A program made the translations under genes and the position numbers. From the IMG/VR virus record IMGVR_UViG_3300033146_000629, positions 1 to 25,168 of that record: DNA of 25,168 bases; one strand, written 5' to 3'. The first letter of the stretch is position 1. Every line of letters begins with the position of its first letter. This document shows positions 10,119-18,663 of the stretch, piece by piece. Under the pieces are notes generated by a model. The model searched no databases, was not told where the DNA came from, and saw only the letters and a program-made list of their open reading frames with translations. Origin of the DNA: a virus.

Positions 10119-10464
10119 GAAATTTAAAGTTAGCAATATACTACCGTTAGGGGTAGATATTATAACGACTGCGAATAAAGCAGATCGATTACCATCTGGT
10201 ATCATTATGCCAGAGACATCCAATACAGTAAATCCTATTCAGGAAGTATTAGCTGTAGGCCCACACGAGCACTCAGTAAGCGTTGGTGATATAGTGGAAA
10301 TCAATCCAGAGTCATTTCCTTACGAAAATGTTAAGGCTAAGCATGATGTTGGAGCAGATACCAAAGGTAAGATTATTCTTCCTATATACACAGATGACGA
10401 TAAAGTTGAATTCTTAAAGATAAGAGCAGCTAATGTCTTGTGGGGAATTAAAGGTGATGAATAA
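10111..10464 (+). CDS. GroES-like co-chaperonin, 117 aa
   Basis: MSKKFKVSNILPLGVDIITT followed by LPSGIIMPE, VLAVGPHEHSVSVGDIVEI and a C-terminal KIRAANVLWGI. These correspond to the GroES PLgDRV strand, the mobile-loop region with GIxxPE, the VvavGpG...vkvGDxV core and the terminal strand. An insertion before the last strand makes it longer than bacterial GroES (~97 aa), as in phage T4 gp31-type co-chaperonins, which partner host GroEL to fold the capsid protein. The ATG at 10111 is preferred to one at 10093 because it carries the ACACACAAAG leader and the ATGAGTAA overlap. Confidence 0.8.
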   Translation: MSKKFKVSNILPLGVDIITTANKADRLPSGIIMPETSNTVNPIQEVLAVGPHEHSVSVGDIVEINPESFPYENVKAKHDVGADTKGKIILPIYTDDDKVEFLKIRAANVLWGIKGDE

Positions 10465-10688
10465 TGGGTAAATGGATTTGTTATAATGATGAATGCGACA
10501 GATGTAATTTAGAAGTTAACGAAACTGTTGAAGTTATTTCATTTACCGATGAAGGTAAAGTTAATAGCGCTACTAAGTGTCCTAGATGCGGTGGTAATAG
10601 AAAAGAAGTTTTACAAGATGGAGATTATTCAAAAATAGTTTCAATCGGTCATAATATTTCTGGTGGAATTCATAAACACCATGAATAA
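10464..10688 (+). CDS. Zinc-ribbon-like protein, 74 aa
   Basis: Starts MGKWICYNDECDRCNLEVNE; Cys6, Cys11 and Cys14, then KCPRCGGNRKEV with Cys39 and Cys42. Two cysteine knuckles about 25 residues apart give a rubredoxin/zinc-ribbon layout. The tail IGHNISGGIHKHHE adds several His. It could bind nucleic acid or be a small structural factor; no partner is known. Its ATG overlaps the GroES-like stop (TAATG), and an intrinsic terminator follows, closing this operon. Confidence 0.7.
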   Translation: MGKWICYNDECDRCNLEVNETVEVISFTDEGKVNSATKCPRCGGNRKEVLQDGDYSKIVSIGHNISGGIHKHHE

Positions 10689-10710
10689 ATATTAAATTGT
10701 TTTTAAAGAT

Positions 10711-10739
10711 AGCTGGGCACATTGTGTTCGGCTTTCTTT
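10711..10739 (+). terminator. Intrinsic terminator before the packaging genes
   Basis: AGCTGGGCAC (10711-10720) pairs with GTGTTCGGCT (10724-10733) over 10 bp, including three G-T pairs, with loop ATT, followed by TTCTTT. It separates the PhoH-GroES block from the terminase block. Confidence 0.65.
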
Positions 10740-10767
10740 GGTAAAGGCAATTACTAAAACACACAAA

Positions 10768-11313
10768 ATGAGATTATTTGAAATCGTTGATTTTGAGGTA
10801 GTTGTGAATCCTGTAGCATATACCCTAGCCCCGTTTAAAGCGGTTCTGGACAAGTATAGTAAAAAAGATAAGGAGTATGTTAATTCAGAGATGGCTTACA
10901 TATACTACTTTTCGGACTGGACAAGCGATTATTCCTCAGAGACAGATAAAGATAAGCGTAAAGAGAATATATTATCAGAAGTATTCACTGCGGACAGTAG
11001 TAAATTAAAGATAGACTCCGTTACAGACGACGCTATAGCCTTTTACGAGGAAAAGCAACAAACACTATCAATGTTATTGTATATTGATGCTAAGGGCGCT
11101 ATAAATAAGATACGAGAGTATTTCAGGGCTGTTGATTTAATGGCTATGGACAAGAATGATAAGCCTATCTATGATATATCTAAGCTAACTACAACTATAG
11201 AGAAGAGTGCCTCACTAGTGGCTAAAATGGCTGAGCTAGAGGATGCTATCAAGAAAGAGAAGCAAGCATCATCGAAAATACGTGGTGTTGACTCAATTGG
11301 ACTATTTGAATAA
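10768..11313 (+). CDS. Putative terminase small subunit (by position), 181 aa
   Basis: The frame opens at 10738, but the ATG at 10768 (MRLFEIVDFEVVVNPVAYTL) has the AAAACACACAAA leader and is taken as the start. The protein is helical with an aromatic patch (EMAYIYYFSDWTSDYSS), a central EEKQQTLSMLLYIDAKGAINK helix and a C-terminal coiled segment (AKMAELEDAIKKEKQASSK) ending RGVDSIGLFE. Similar proteins precede TerL in Bacteroidota phages. No HTH is obvious, so the small-terminase role rests on its place directly before TerL with overlapping stop and start (TAATG). Confidence 0.6.
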   Translation: MRLFEIVDFEVVVNPVAYTLAPFKAVLDKYSKKDKEYVNSEMAYIYYFSDWTSDYSSETDKDKRKENILSEVFTADSSKLKIDSVTDDAIAFYEEKQQTLSMLLYIDAKGAINKIREYFRAVDLMAMDKNDKPIYDISKLTTTIEKSASLVAKMAELEDAIKKEKQASSKIRGVDSIGLFE

Positions 11314-13571
11314 TGGAGTTTAATAATATTCAGACATCATTAGATAAAGCCAAAGAGATGTTTGAGCATTACACATGGCGGAAAGAGGCATATGGTGACC
11401 TTGTGGAATTTATTGATACAATACCATTCCTCAGAACAATATCATCTAACAATAGGCCGTTTGCTAGAACTTTAGAGAGAGATAGTGACGGTAGAGCTAT
11501 AATAGATATTACAAACCCTCCTATATTAGAGGACATGGACTTCTTTAGAAAGCCAGCTCTAGAATTTATAAGGACGGGGAAATATACACAATTGTATAAG
11601 AACGGTAATCCAAATTCAGAATATATGAAATTTTGGACTAGCGAAGAATATAAATGCGAACATGGATTAGTTAGAGAGTCTGACGGCATGTGGATAACTG
11701 GTTATAATTATTGGTATTGGAATTACAGCCCAATCATGTTAACCAAAGATATAGGTAAAGTGAATAAAGATGGTTCTGTTAGAGCTGAAAGAATATATAC
11801 ACATCCAGCCCCATGGGATCATGATGTAACATACTTTCACTATTTAGATCAAGCGGCAGAATCTGGTAATCACGCAGCTATAATAAAGGCACGTGGTAAG
11901 GGTTATTCATACAAAGCAGGATCAATGCTCACAAGGAACTTAATGATGTTAAAAAACACTGTTAGTTTCGCATTCGCTGCAATGGACGAATATCTACTTG
12001 GTGGAGACGGTTTGCTTACCAAGGCATGGGATACTGCCGATTTTGTTAATGTAAATACACCCTTTAAAAAACACTTCAGTCCTAATAAAGCTGATGAGAA
12101 ACGTTCTGCATATTACGATATGGACGACGCTGCTTACAAGGGTTATAAATCCATAGTCCGTGGGGTTATAGTAAACAAGCCATCAAAGACTCGTGGTAAG
12201 AGATCTAAGATAGCATTATTTGAGGAGGCGGGATCGTTCCCTAACCTACTGAAGGCTTGGAATATATACAGATCATCAATCGAGGATGGCGGCTCTGTCT
12301 TCGGGCAAGCTATTGCATTCGGAACTGGTGGTGATGAAAATTCAGACAATCTAAGTTCATTAGATGAAATGTTCTATTATCCAAGAGGATATAAGATACA
12401 TGCATTATCTAATATATATGACAAGAATGCCAGTAATTCTGATTGTGCATTTTTCGTTCCGACATACATGAATCGTAAAAATTGTTACGATAATAATGGA
12501 AATAGCGATGTAGTGAAAGCCATGGCTGAGGTTATCATAGGACGTCTTACTGTAAAGTATGGCGCTAGTGATAGTAATGCATTGACACAAACGAAAGCTG
12601 AGCACCCTGTTACTCCTGTAGATGCCTTAATGAGAATAGGAACATCAGTGTTTCCTGTTGCTGATATAAAGGATTATCTAACTGAGATACTTCCTAATCA
12701 AGAGTCATTTGTGTCTGATCACTATGTCGGTGATCTGCATTTTTCTGGAGACAAGTCAGTATCATGGAGACTTAATGCAGATAGAGTTGCGTTAAGAACA
12801 TATCCTATTAAGGAGTCAGATCAGTCGGGCGCTGTAGAGATATATGAATTACCAAAGAAGGGACTTGATAACAAGCCAGCAAACGATAGATATATAATAG
12901 GGGTTGACCCTGTTGACGCTGATACAGGAACGTCTTTATTTAGTGCATTCGTATTTGACTTATGGACTGATAAATTTGTTGCAGAATTCACTGGTAGACG
13001 CAAGACCGCTAATGAGAATTTTGAGATTGTATTGAGGATGTCATTATTTTATAATGCGCAAATAAACTACGAGAATAATCTTAAGGGGTTGTTTTCTTAC
13101 TTTGATAATAGAAACTTTGCTTACTTACTAATGGATACACCTGCTATATTAAAGGATCAGGAGATGATTAGGAGTATAGGATATGGGAATAAAGCGAAAG
13201 GGACTCCAGCTAATAAAGCAGTGAACCTATGGGCTAGAAAGTTACTAGCTGATTATATGCTAGAGAGACATGAGGAAGCCTCCTCTGAAGAAGTAATGAC
13301 TGTTGATGGTAATAATTTTGAAAAAGCAAATGCTCCAACGATTAAGTTAACGACTATTAGATCGTTAGGATTGTTAAGAGAGGCGTCTCAATGGAATCCA
13401 GATGGCAACTTTGATAGAGTATCGAGTGCAGGAATGGTAATGATTGCTAGGGCTGAATTATACAAGCATACTGAAAGGAATAAATTTAACGAGAGAATAG
13501 AAGATCCATTAGAAAATGATGAATTTTTAAATAATAATGATGGAAATTACGGAACGTTTGAATTAATATAA
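11313..13571 (+). CDS. terL: Terminase large subunit, 752 aa
   Basis: DNA-packaging motor: an ATPase that drives DNA into the prohead and a nuclease that cuts it. ATPase domain: a Walker A variant KARGKGYSYK (Arg194-Ser199), Walker B IALFEEAGSF with Glu304/Glu305, and a GTGGDE segment as coupling motif. Nuclease domain: YIIGVDPVDAD with Asp532 as the first RNase H-like metal ligand and LLMDTP further on. It is longer than classical TerL (~450-600 aa), with ~180 N-terminal residues before Walker A, as in crAss-like and related Bacteroidota phages. The start at 11313 overlaps the upstream stop; the portal follows 10 nt after its end. Confidence 0.93.
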   Translation: MEFNNIQTSLDKAKEMFEHYTWRKEAYGDLVEFIDTIPFLRTISSNNRPFARTLERDSDGRAIIDITNPPILEDMDFFRKPALEFIRTGKYTQLYKNGNPNSEYMKFWTSEEYKCEHGLVRESDGMWITGYNYWYWNYSPIMLTKDIGKVNKDGSVRAERIYTHPAPWDHDVTYFHYLDQAAESGNHAAIIKARGKGYSYKAGSMLTRNLMMLKNTVSFAFAAMDEYLLGGDGLLTKAWDTADFVNVNTPFKKHFSPNKADEKRSAYYDMDDAAYKGYKSIVRGVIVNKPSKTRGKRSKIALFEEAGSFPNLLKAWNIYRSSIEDGGSVFGQAIAFGTGGDENSDNLSSLDEMFYYPRGYKIHALSNIYDKNASNSDCAFFVPTYMNRKNCYDNNGNSDVVKAMAEVIIGRLTVKYGASDSNALTQTKAEHPVTPVDALMRIGTSVFPVADIKDYLTEILPNQESFVSDHYVGDLHFSGDKSVSWRLNADRVALRTYPIKESDQSGAVEIYELPKKGLDNKPANDRYIIGVDPVDADTGTSLFSAFVFDLWTDKFVAEFTGRRKTANENFEIVLRMSLFYNAQINYENNLKGLFSYFDNRNFAYLLMDTPAILKDQEMIRSIGYGNKAKGTPANKAVNLWARKLLADYMLERHEEASSEEVMTVDGNNFEKANAPTIKLTTIRSLGLLREASQWNPDGNFDRVSSAGMVMIARAELYKHTERNKFNERIEDPLENDEFLNNNDGNYGTFELI

Positions 13572-13581
13572 AACAATTGAT

Positions 13582-15987
13582 ATGAGTAATGTAAAACTAC
13601 CTAGGCAAAGGTTGGCATATAAAAGAAAGGGTGAGCAGTGGCGGAAAGATAACATTGACGCCATAGATAAAGGTTACTCAATGTATTACAATGGCGGATT
13701 AAGATTGTCATTGGCTGAAAAGGTTATAAATCAAAATCTATATGAAGGGGTATTAGATACTTCCGATATGGCTAAATACCTAAACCCTTACGGAATACAA
13801 GGTTATGATATAGATAAAGGGTTGGGGCATCATTCAATAATAGTTCCTAAGATAGATGTATTAGTTGGGGAAGTTGCTAACAGGCAAATTGACTGGGAAG
13901 TATTTGTAACTAACCCTGACGCAGTATCTTCTAAGATAAAGAATAAGAGAGCGGATATATCAAAGAGGTTAATGGATATAATACAAGCTAAGTATCCAGA
14001 AGATAACGAGCAGGCCAAGAATGCAATGGAAGCCGAAATGGCTAAATTGCAGAAGTATGCAAACTATTCATGGAAGGACTTAAAAGAGTTACGCGCTAAC
14101 AGAATACTAAAATACTTCTCTACAAAAGATAATTTCAAAAACATATTTGCGGAAGGGTTCAAGGATGCTTTAATACTTGGTGAAGAGGTTTATCAGACAG
14201 ATATAATCTCAGGAGCACCTAAGTTATTCAAGTTAAATCCAATGAATGTCCATACTGTAAGATCAGGGAATTCCTCTAAGATAGAAGATTCTGACATAAT
14301 CATAATTGATGACCACTGGAGTCCAGGCAGAATAATTGATACGTTTTACGAGCAATTAAAGCCTGATGAAGTTAGTCGTATTGCAGGAGATGATGACACA
14401 GATAATATGGAATCATCGGATAATGTTGAGGATTCGTTTGTGTTATTTGAGAGTGATGTTGATAAACAAACAATATCTGGAGTTCAGGGAGCTATAGAGA
14501 TAGCTGAGATAAACGGACATAAATTCTCTCCAGATTACAGAGATGATACAGGGAATGTTAGAGTTCTTAGAGTCTACTGGAAATCGCTACGTAGAATAAA
14601 GAAAGTTAAGTATTACGACGAACAGGCTAATACACAATATAAGATAATGGGGGAGCAATATATCCCTGACAAGATAAGAGGTGAAGAAGTAAAGGATTTA
14701 TGGATTAATGAGTGGTGGGAAGGCACAAAGATAGGTAAGGATATATATATTCAGATGAGACCTGTTGCTACACAATACACGAGCGTTAACCAACCAGCCA
14801 TAACATCAATACCTATAACAGGGGAGCTATACAATACTAATCAAGGAAAAGTTGTTTCTCTTGTTACGAGAATGAAGTCATATCAATATCTATACGATGC
14901 TATATGGGATAGGCTTAATAAAGCTATATCTAAAAACATGGGTAAGATACTTGAGGTTGATGTTGCTAAGATTCCCGCTAATTGGGATGTTGGTAAATGG
15001 ATGCACTATGCTACAACAATGGGTATAGGTGTAGTTGATTCATTCAAGGAAGGAAATAAAGGTAAGGCTACCGGGATGCTTGCAGGAAACTTCAATACAA
15101 CAGGAAAGGTTCTTGATGTTGAAACAGGAAGTTACATACAACACCACATACAGATGCTTGAGTTTATTAAGCAAGAGATGTCCGAGATAGCCGGCATAAG
15201 TAAGCAGAGAGAAGGAACTATATCAAATAGAGAGACCGTTGGCGGAGTAGAGAGATCGGTTGCGCAATCGTCACATATTACAGAGTGGTGGTATCTTAAG
15301 CATGACGATGTTGTTCAGAGAACATTGGTCGCATTCTTAGAGGTTGCTAAAATAGCGCTTAAAGGAAATAAGGTCATGATGCAGAACATCTTGGACGATA
15401 GAAGTATCGAGATGTTTGAGGTTGATGGAGACCAATTTGCTGATGCTGATTATGATGTGTTATTAACATCTAATGAGAATACAGCGGCAATACGTCAACA
15501 GATACAGCAATTGGCTCAAGCAGCTATGCAGAATCAAATGGTTAATTTCTCAGATATGTTATATATATTCAATTCTAAATCCATTAATGATATTAGAAGA
15601 CGTATAGAGACAGCTGAGGCAGAGAAGCAACAACAGGCTTCAGAACAGGCTAAGGCTGACCAGGCTAATCAAAAGGTTATGCAAGAGCAGGCTCAATCCG
15701 CATTACAATTTGAGCAAGAGCTTAAGGCTAAGGAAATAGAAATAAAGATGTCAGAGTTAGAATTATCTAGATTAGAGAAAGATAGAGATTATAACTTAGA
15801 GGTTCTTAAATTACAACTTAGCGAAGAGGTCGATATGAGTAAAATAGAGTCTGAATTAAATAAGGTAGACGAAGAACTCGATCATAAAAAGAAAGAGCTC
15901 GAGGAGTTAAAGAGAGCTAATAAAGCAAATGAATCAATTAAAATGATAGCAGCTAAGAAACCTGCTTCATCTAGTAATAATATATAA
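13582..15987 (+). CDS. Portal protein, 801 aa
   Basis: Forms the dodecameric ring through which DNA enters and leaves the capsid. Assigned from its place between TerL and scaffold, its size, the early HHSIIVPKIDVLVGEVANRQIDWE segment typical of Bacteroidota phage portals, a central beta-rich wing/stem region, IAGISKQREGTISNRETVGG near residues 540-560 as in many portals, and a long C-terminal coiled coil (about residues 670-790, Q/A/K/E-rich, MSELELSRLEKDRDY...). That coiled coil would form the barrel or crown inside the capsid. The ATG at 13582 is preceded by AAAACAATTGAT. Confidence 0.9.
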   Translation: MSNVKLPRQRLAYKRKGEQWRKDNIDAIDKGYSMYYNGGLRLSLAEKVINQNLYEGVLDTSDMAKYLNPYGIQGYDIDKGLGHHSIIVPKIDVLVGEVANRQIDWEVFVTNPDAVSSKIKNKRADISKRLMDIIQAKYPEDNEQAKNAMEAEMAKLQKYANYSWKDLKELRANRILKYFSTKDNFKNIFAEGFKDALILGEEVYQTDIISGAPKLFKLNPMNVHTVRSGNSSKIEDSDIIIIDDHWSPGRIIDTFYEQLKPDEVSRIAGDDDTDNMESSDNVEDSFVLFESDVDKQTISGVQGAIEIAEINGHKFSPDYRDDTGNVRVLRVYWKSLRRIKKVKYYDEQANTQYKIMGEQYIPDKIRGEEVKDLWINEWWEGTKIGKDIYIQMRPVATQYTSVNQPAITSIPITGELYNTNQGKVVSLVTRMKSYQYLYDAIWDRLNKAISKNMGKILEVDVAKIPANWDVGKWMHYATTMGIGVVDSFKEGNKGKATGMLAGNFNTTGKVLDVETGSYIQHHIQMLEFIKQEMSEIAGISKQREGTISNRETVGGVERSVAQSSHITEWWYLKHDDVVQRTLVAFLEVAKIALKGNKVMMQNILDDRSIEMFEVDGDQFADADYDVLLTSNENTAAIRQQIQQLAQAAMQNQMVNFSDMLYIFNSKSINDIRRRIETAEAEKQQQASEQAKADQANQKVMQEQAQSALQFEQELKAKEIEIKMSELELSRLEKDRDYNLEVLKLQLSEEVDMSKIESELNKVDEELDHKKKELEELKRANKANESIKMIAAKKPASSSNNI

Positions 15988-15997
15988 TAAAACACAC

Positions 15998-17074
15998 ATG
16001 GAAGACGATTTTTTAGATTTAGAAATTTTAGATGAGGACATAACTCCTCTAAATGAACAGGATGAGGAACCACCTACTCCCGATGAGGTTATTGAAGAAC
16101 CAACACCTCCAGCCACTGAAGTTAATGATCCTGATGAGAATAGCACAAGGAATAAAACTGAAGTGACTGATCTTGCTGAAGGTGATGAGGGTGATGAAAT
16201 AGAGTTAAATGACGAAGAAGGTAACATATATGGCTTGTTATCAGCCGCATTAAAAGAGCAGGACTTCTTCAAGGACACTGACATAACTAACGTTAACGAT
16301 ATAGAGTCGTTATCTGAAGCGTTTAGATCAGAGGTTAAGAATAATGAATTGTCTGGATTAAATGATCAGCAAAAAAGAGTTCTTGAGGCGTTCCGTAATG
16401 GGGTTCCTGAATCTGAGATAATTAATAATGAAAGTGATTTCGAGAGATTAAATAACATAACTGACGAACAACTTAGTGATGAATCATTTGCTAAAACATT
16501 AATCATAGGAGACTTACTAGAAAAGGGTATATCTCAAGATAGAGCAGAGAAAATGTTTGATATGTATGTAGATACAGGAGACATGGAATCTGAGGCAAGA
16601 ATATCATTAGATAATAAGAAGAATAGCGTTAAAGCAGAGTATGATGCTAAGATGCAACAAATACAAGATAGTCGTGACGCGAGCATTAAGCGAGCTAACG
16701 ATTTACATACTAACATAAGTAAGAATATTGCTGATACAGAAGAGTTTATGGGAGACTATAAAGTAACGGACACGTTGAAGGATAAGGCTCAAAAGAATAT
16801 GAATTCGGTCGTTGGTTATACTGATGACGGACAGCCTTATAACGCTTTAATGAAAGCGCGAATGGATGACCCAGCTGACTTTGAATCAAAAATGTATTTA
16901 TTATTTACAATAACCGATGGATTTAGTAATCTCGGAGCATTCTCTAGAAAAGCTGAAAGTAAGGCAACTAAGGATCTTGAGATGAAACTAAGGAATAGTG
17001 GCACTGCTTCCATCAGTAAACCTTCTTTCCAATCAGGGCCTAAGGCCACTACCGGAGAGATTGTAGATGTTTAA
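15998..17074 (+). CDS. Putative scaffolding / capsid assembly protein, 358 aa
   Basis: Starts MEDDFLDLEILDEDITPLNE; the first ~90 residues are extremely acidic with prolines (EEPPTPDEVIEEPTPP), followed by helical segments and a long coiled coil (about residues 200-250, SVKAEYDAKMQQIQDSRDAS). An acidic disordered N-terminus plus a helical body directly between portal and MCP is the usual form of phage scaffolds, which guide capsid assembly and are lost before DNA entry. No protease motif is seen. Leader AAAACACAC before the ATG. GGTAACATAT also occurs inside this gene (16220-16229), where it encodes GNIY. Confidence 0.75.
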   Translation: MEDDFLDLEILDEDITPLNEQDEEPPTPDEVIEEPTPPATEVNDPDENSTRNKTEVTDLAEGDEGDEIELNDEEGNIYGLLSAALKEQDFFKDTDITNVNDIESLSEAFRSEVKNNELSGLNDQQKRVLEAFRNGVPESEIINNESDFERLNNITDEQLSDESFAKTLIIGDLLEKGISQDRAEKMFDMYVDTGDMESEARISLDNKKNSVKAEYDAKMQQIQDSRDASIKRANDLHTNISKNIADTEEFMGDYKVTDTLKDKAQKNMNSVVGYTDDGQPYNALMKARMDDPADFESKMYLLFTITDGFSNLGAFSRKAESKATKDLEMKLRNSGTASISKPSFQSGPKATTGEIVDV

Positions 17075-17100
17075 TATTAATTTAAAAAATGTAAATTAAA

Positions 17101-18588
17101 ATGGGAGCAAAATTAAGTCCATTTCAAATGACTGGCGCTAAGTCGCACGCTGGTCTGACTACTAAGAACCACTTAGGAGCAATGTATGCGCAAAAACCAC
17201 AATTACTTTCTAAGATTGTGCATAAAATGCTTGGAGCGTCAGGTGTATCAAATTTAGATACATTATTGAATTCGTTCCCTGCTAAATATGTAGAAACAGA
17301 TGATGACTTTACATGGAAATTAGTTGGGTCTTCTGATCGTAACATTCCATTGATTGAAGCTAGATATCAAGGGTCTACGGTAACCTCGTCAACAACTAAC
17401 GTTGGTGCATTTGGTGCTGAGATCGAGTTAGTCTTCGGAGAGAAGTATTTCTCTGATGTTAACGTAATTGTTGGTGAGAAGAATGAAGTTTACCAATTTA
17501 GAGTATTAGACGAGCCAGAAATGGAAGGAACTAATGCTGTATATAGAGTGTCATTAATGGGAGAGGCTGCCTCTGGTTGTCCTGGATCTGAGTTAGTTGC
17601 CAACAAGCGATTCTCTAAAGATTTTAGTCCTGTTGAAGATACAATGTCTATCAAGGGTGGTGACATTGCGTTTAGCTCTCCAGTAGAGATGCGTAATGAA
17701 TTTACTACTATTCGTATGGAGCATAAGGTTCCTGGTAATATGATGGGTAGACGTGTTGGTGGTCAAATTGCAGGTATCGATTTAAACGGTAATGTTAAGC
17801 AAGTTGATACATGGATGCAAGAAGTTGAATGGGTATTTGAGCAAGAGTTTTCTCGTGAGAAGTCAAGAGCTTTAATGTTTTCTCGTTCTAACAGAGATGC
17901 TACTGGCCAATACCATGATATCGGTAAATCGGGTTACGTTATCAAGCAGGGTGCTGGTATCCGCGAGCAAATGGAAGTATCTAATACATATTTCTATAAT
18001 GACTTCGCATTAGAGATGCTAGAGTCTATTCTTTATGATCTTTCAGAAGGTCGTTTAGACATGGGTGACAGAAAGTTTATGTTAAGAACTGGTGAGCGTG
18101 GAGCTGCTCAGTTTCATAAAGCTGTAATGACTGCTGCTTCAGGGTGGACTTCATTAACAACTAATAACCCTGCGACTTATCAGTCAGCAAGTTCTCCTTT
18201 ACATACAAATGCATTAAAGGCTGGATTCCAATTCACTGAGTGGATGGCTCCTAATGGATTGCATATCATGGTAGAGGTAGATCCTATGTATGATGATAAG
18301 GTTCGTAATAAAGTTCTTCACCCAGATGGTGGAGTTGCTGAATCTTACAGATATGACTTACTTTATTTAGGTTCTAAAGACGAGCCAAATATTCAGAAGG
18401 TTTATATTAAGGGTAATGACGAGCTTAGAGGATACTCTAATGGTTTTAGAAATCCTTTCACAGGAGAAGTTAATACACTAATGACAACAATGGAGGATAG
18501 CGCAACTTACACACGCTATACAACATTTGGTTCTGCTGTAATTGACGCATCTAGAACAGTAGCGATTATACCTACTATTTTAGCATAA
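17101..18588 (+). CDS. Major capsid protein, 495 aa
   Basis: Assigned from its position after portal and scaffold and from features shared with capsid proteins of crAss-like and other Bacteroidota phages: FTWKLVGSSDRNIPLIEARY near residue 75, GAFGAEIELVFGEKYF, GYVIKQGAGIREQMEVSNTYFYNDF, a LSEGRLDMGDRKFMLRTGERG segment around residue 320, and SYRYDLLYLGSKDEPNIQKVY towards the end. This pattern belongs to the HK97-like fold. Codons are richer in C-ending preferred forms (GGT, CGT, TCT, TTC) than in its neighbours, consistent with very high expression. It has its own terminator 22 nt downstream. Confidence 0.88.
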   Translation: MGAKLSPFQMTGAKSHAGLTTKNHLGAMYAQKPQLLSKIVHKMLGASGVSNLDTLLNSFPAKYVETDDDFTWKLVGSSDRNIPLIEARYQGSTVTSSTTNVGAFGAEIELVFGEKYFSDVNVIVGEKNEVYQFRVLDEPEMEGTNAVYRVSLMGEAASGCPGSELVANKRFSKDFSPVEDTMSIKGGDIAFSSPVEMRNEFTTIRMEHKVPGNMMGRRVGGQIAGIDLNGNVKQVDTWMQEVEWVFEQEFSREKSRALMFSRSNRDATGQYHDIGKSGYVIKQGAGIREQMEVSNTYFYNDFALEMLESILYDLSEGRLDMGDRKFMLRTGERGAAQFHKAVMTAASGWTSLTTNNPATYQSASSPLHTNALKAGFQFTEWMAPNGLHIMVEVDPMYDDKVRNKVLHPDGGVAESYRYDLLYLGSKDEPNIQKVYIKGNDELRGYSNGFRNPFTGEVNTLMTTMEDSATYTRYTTFGSAVIDASRTVAIIPTILA

Positions 18589-18594
18589 GACTAA

Positions 18595-18604
18595 GGTAAC
18601 ATAT
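18595..18604 (+). repeat. GGTAACATAT element, copy 4
   Basis: Lies between the MCP stop (18588) and its terminator hairpin, 59 nt before the next gene. This copy lacks the ATAAAnTAAG extension of copies 2 and 3. Being upstream of the terminator, it would have to be in the MCP 3' UTR or initiate a transcript that reads through the hairpin. Confidence 0.4.
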
Positions 18605-18610
18605 AATTTA

Positions 18611-18642
18611 CAGAGAGGGAGCGATCCTTCTCTGTTTTATTA
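18611..18642 (+). terminator. Intrinsic terminator after the major capsid gene
   Basis: CAGAGAGGG (18611-18619) pairs with CCTTCTCTG (18626-18634), 9 bp with one G-T, loop AGCGAT, followed by TTTTATTA. It allows separate high-level expression of the capsid gene. Confidence 0.8.
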
Positions 18643-18663
18643 TAAATCTATTAAAAACACACA

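Noticed and set aside
2041-13571. Stop-codon reassignment linked to the suppressor-like tRNA
   Set aside because: All large genes are uninterrupted with the standard code and end at TAA or TAG in sensible places; no gene needs read-through.
16220-16229. Fifth GGTAACATAT as a regulatory site
   Set aside because: It lies inside the scaffold gene and simply encodes Gly-Asn-Ile-Tyr; no gene start is nearby.
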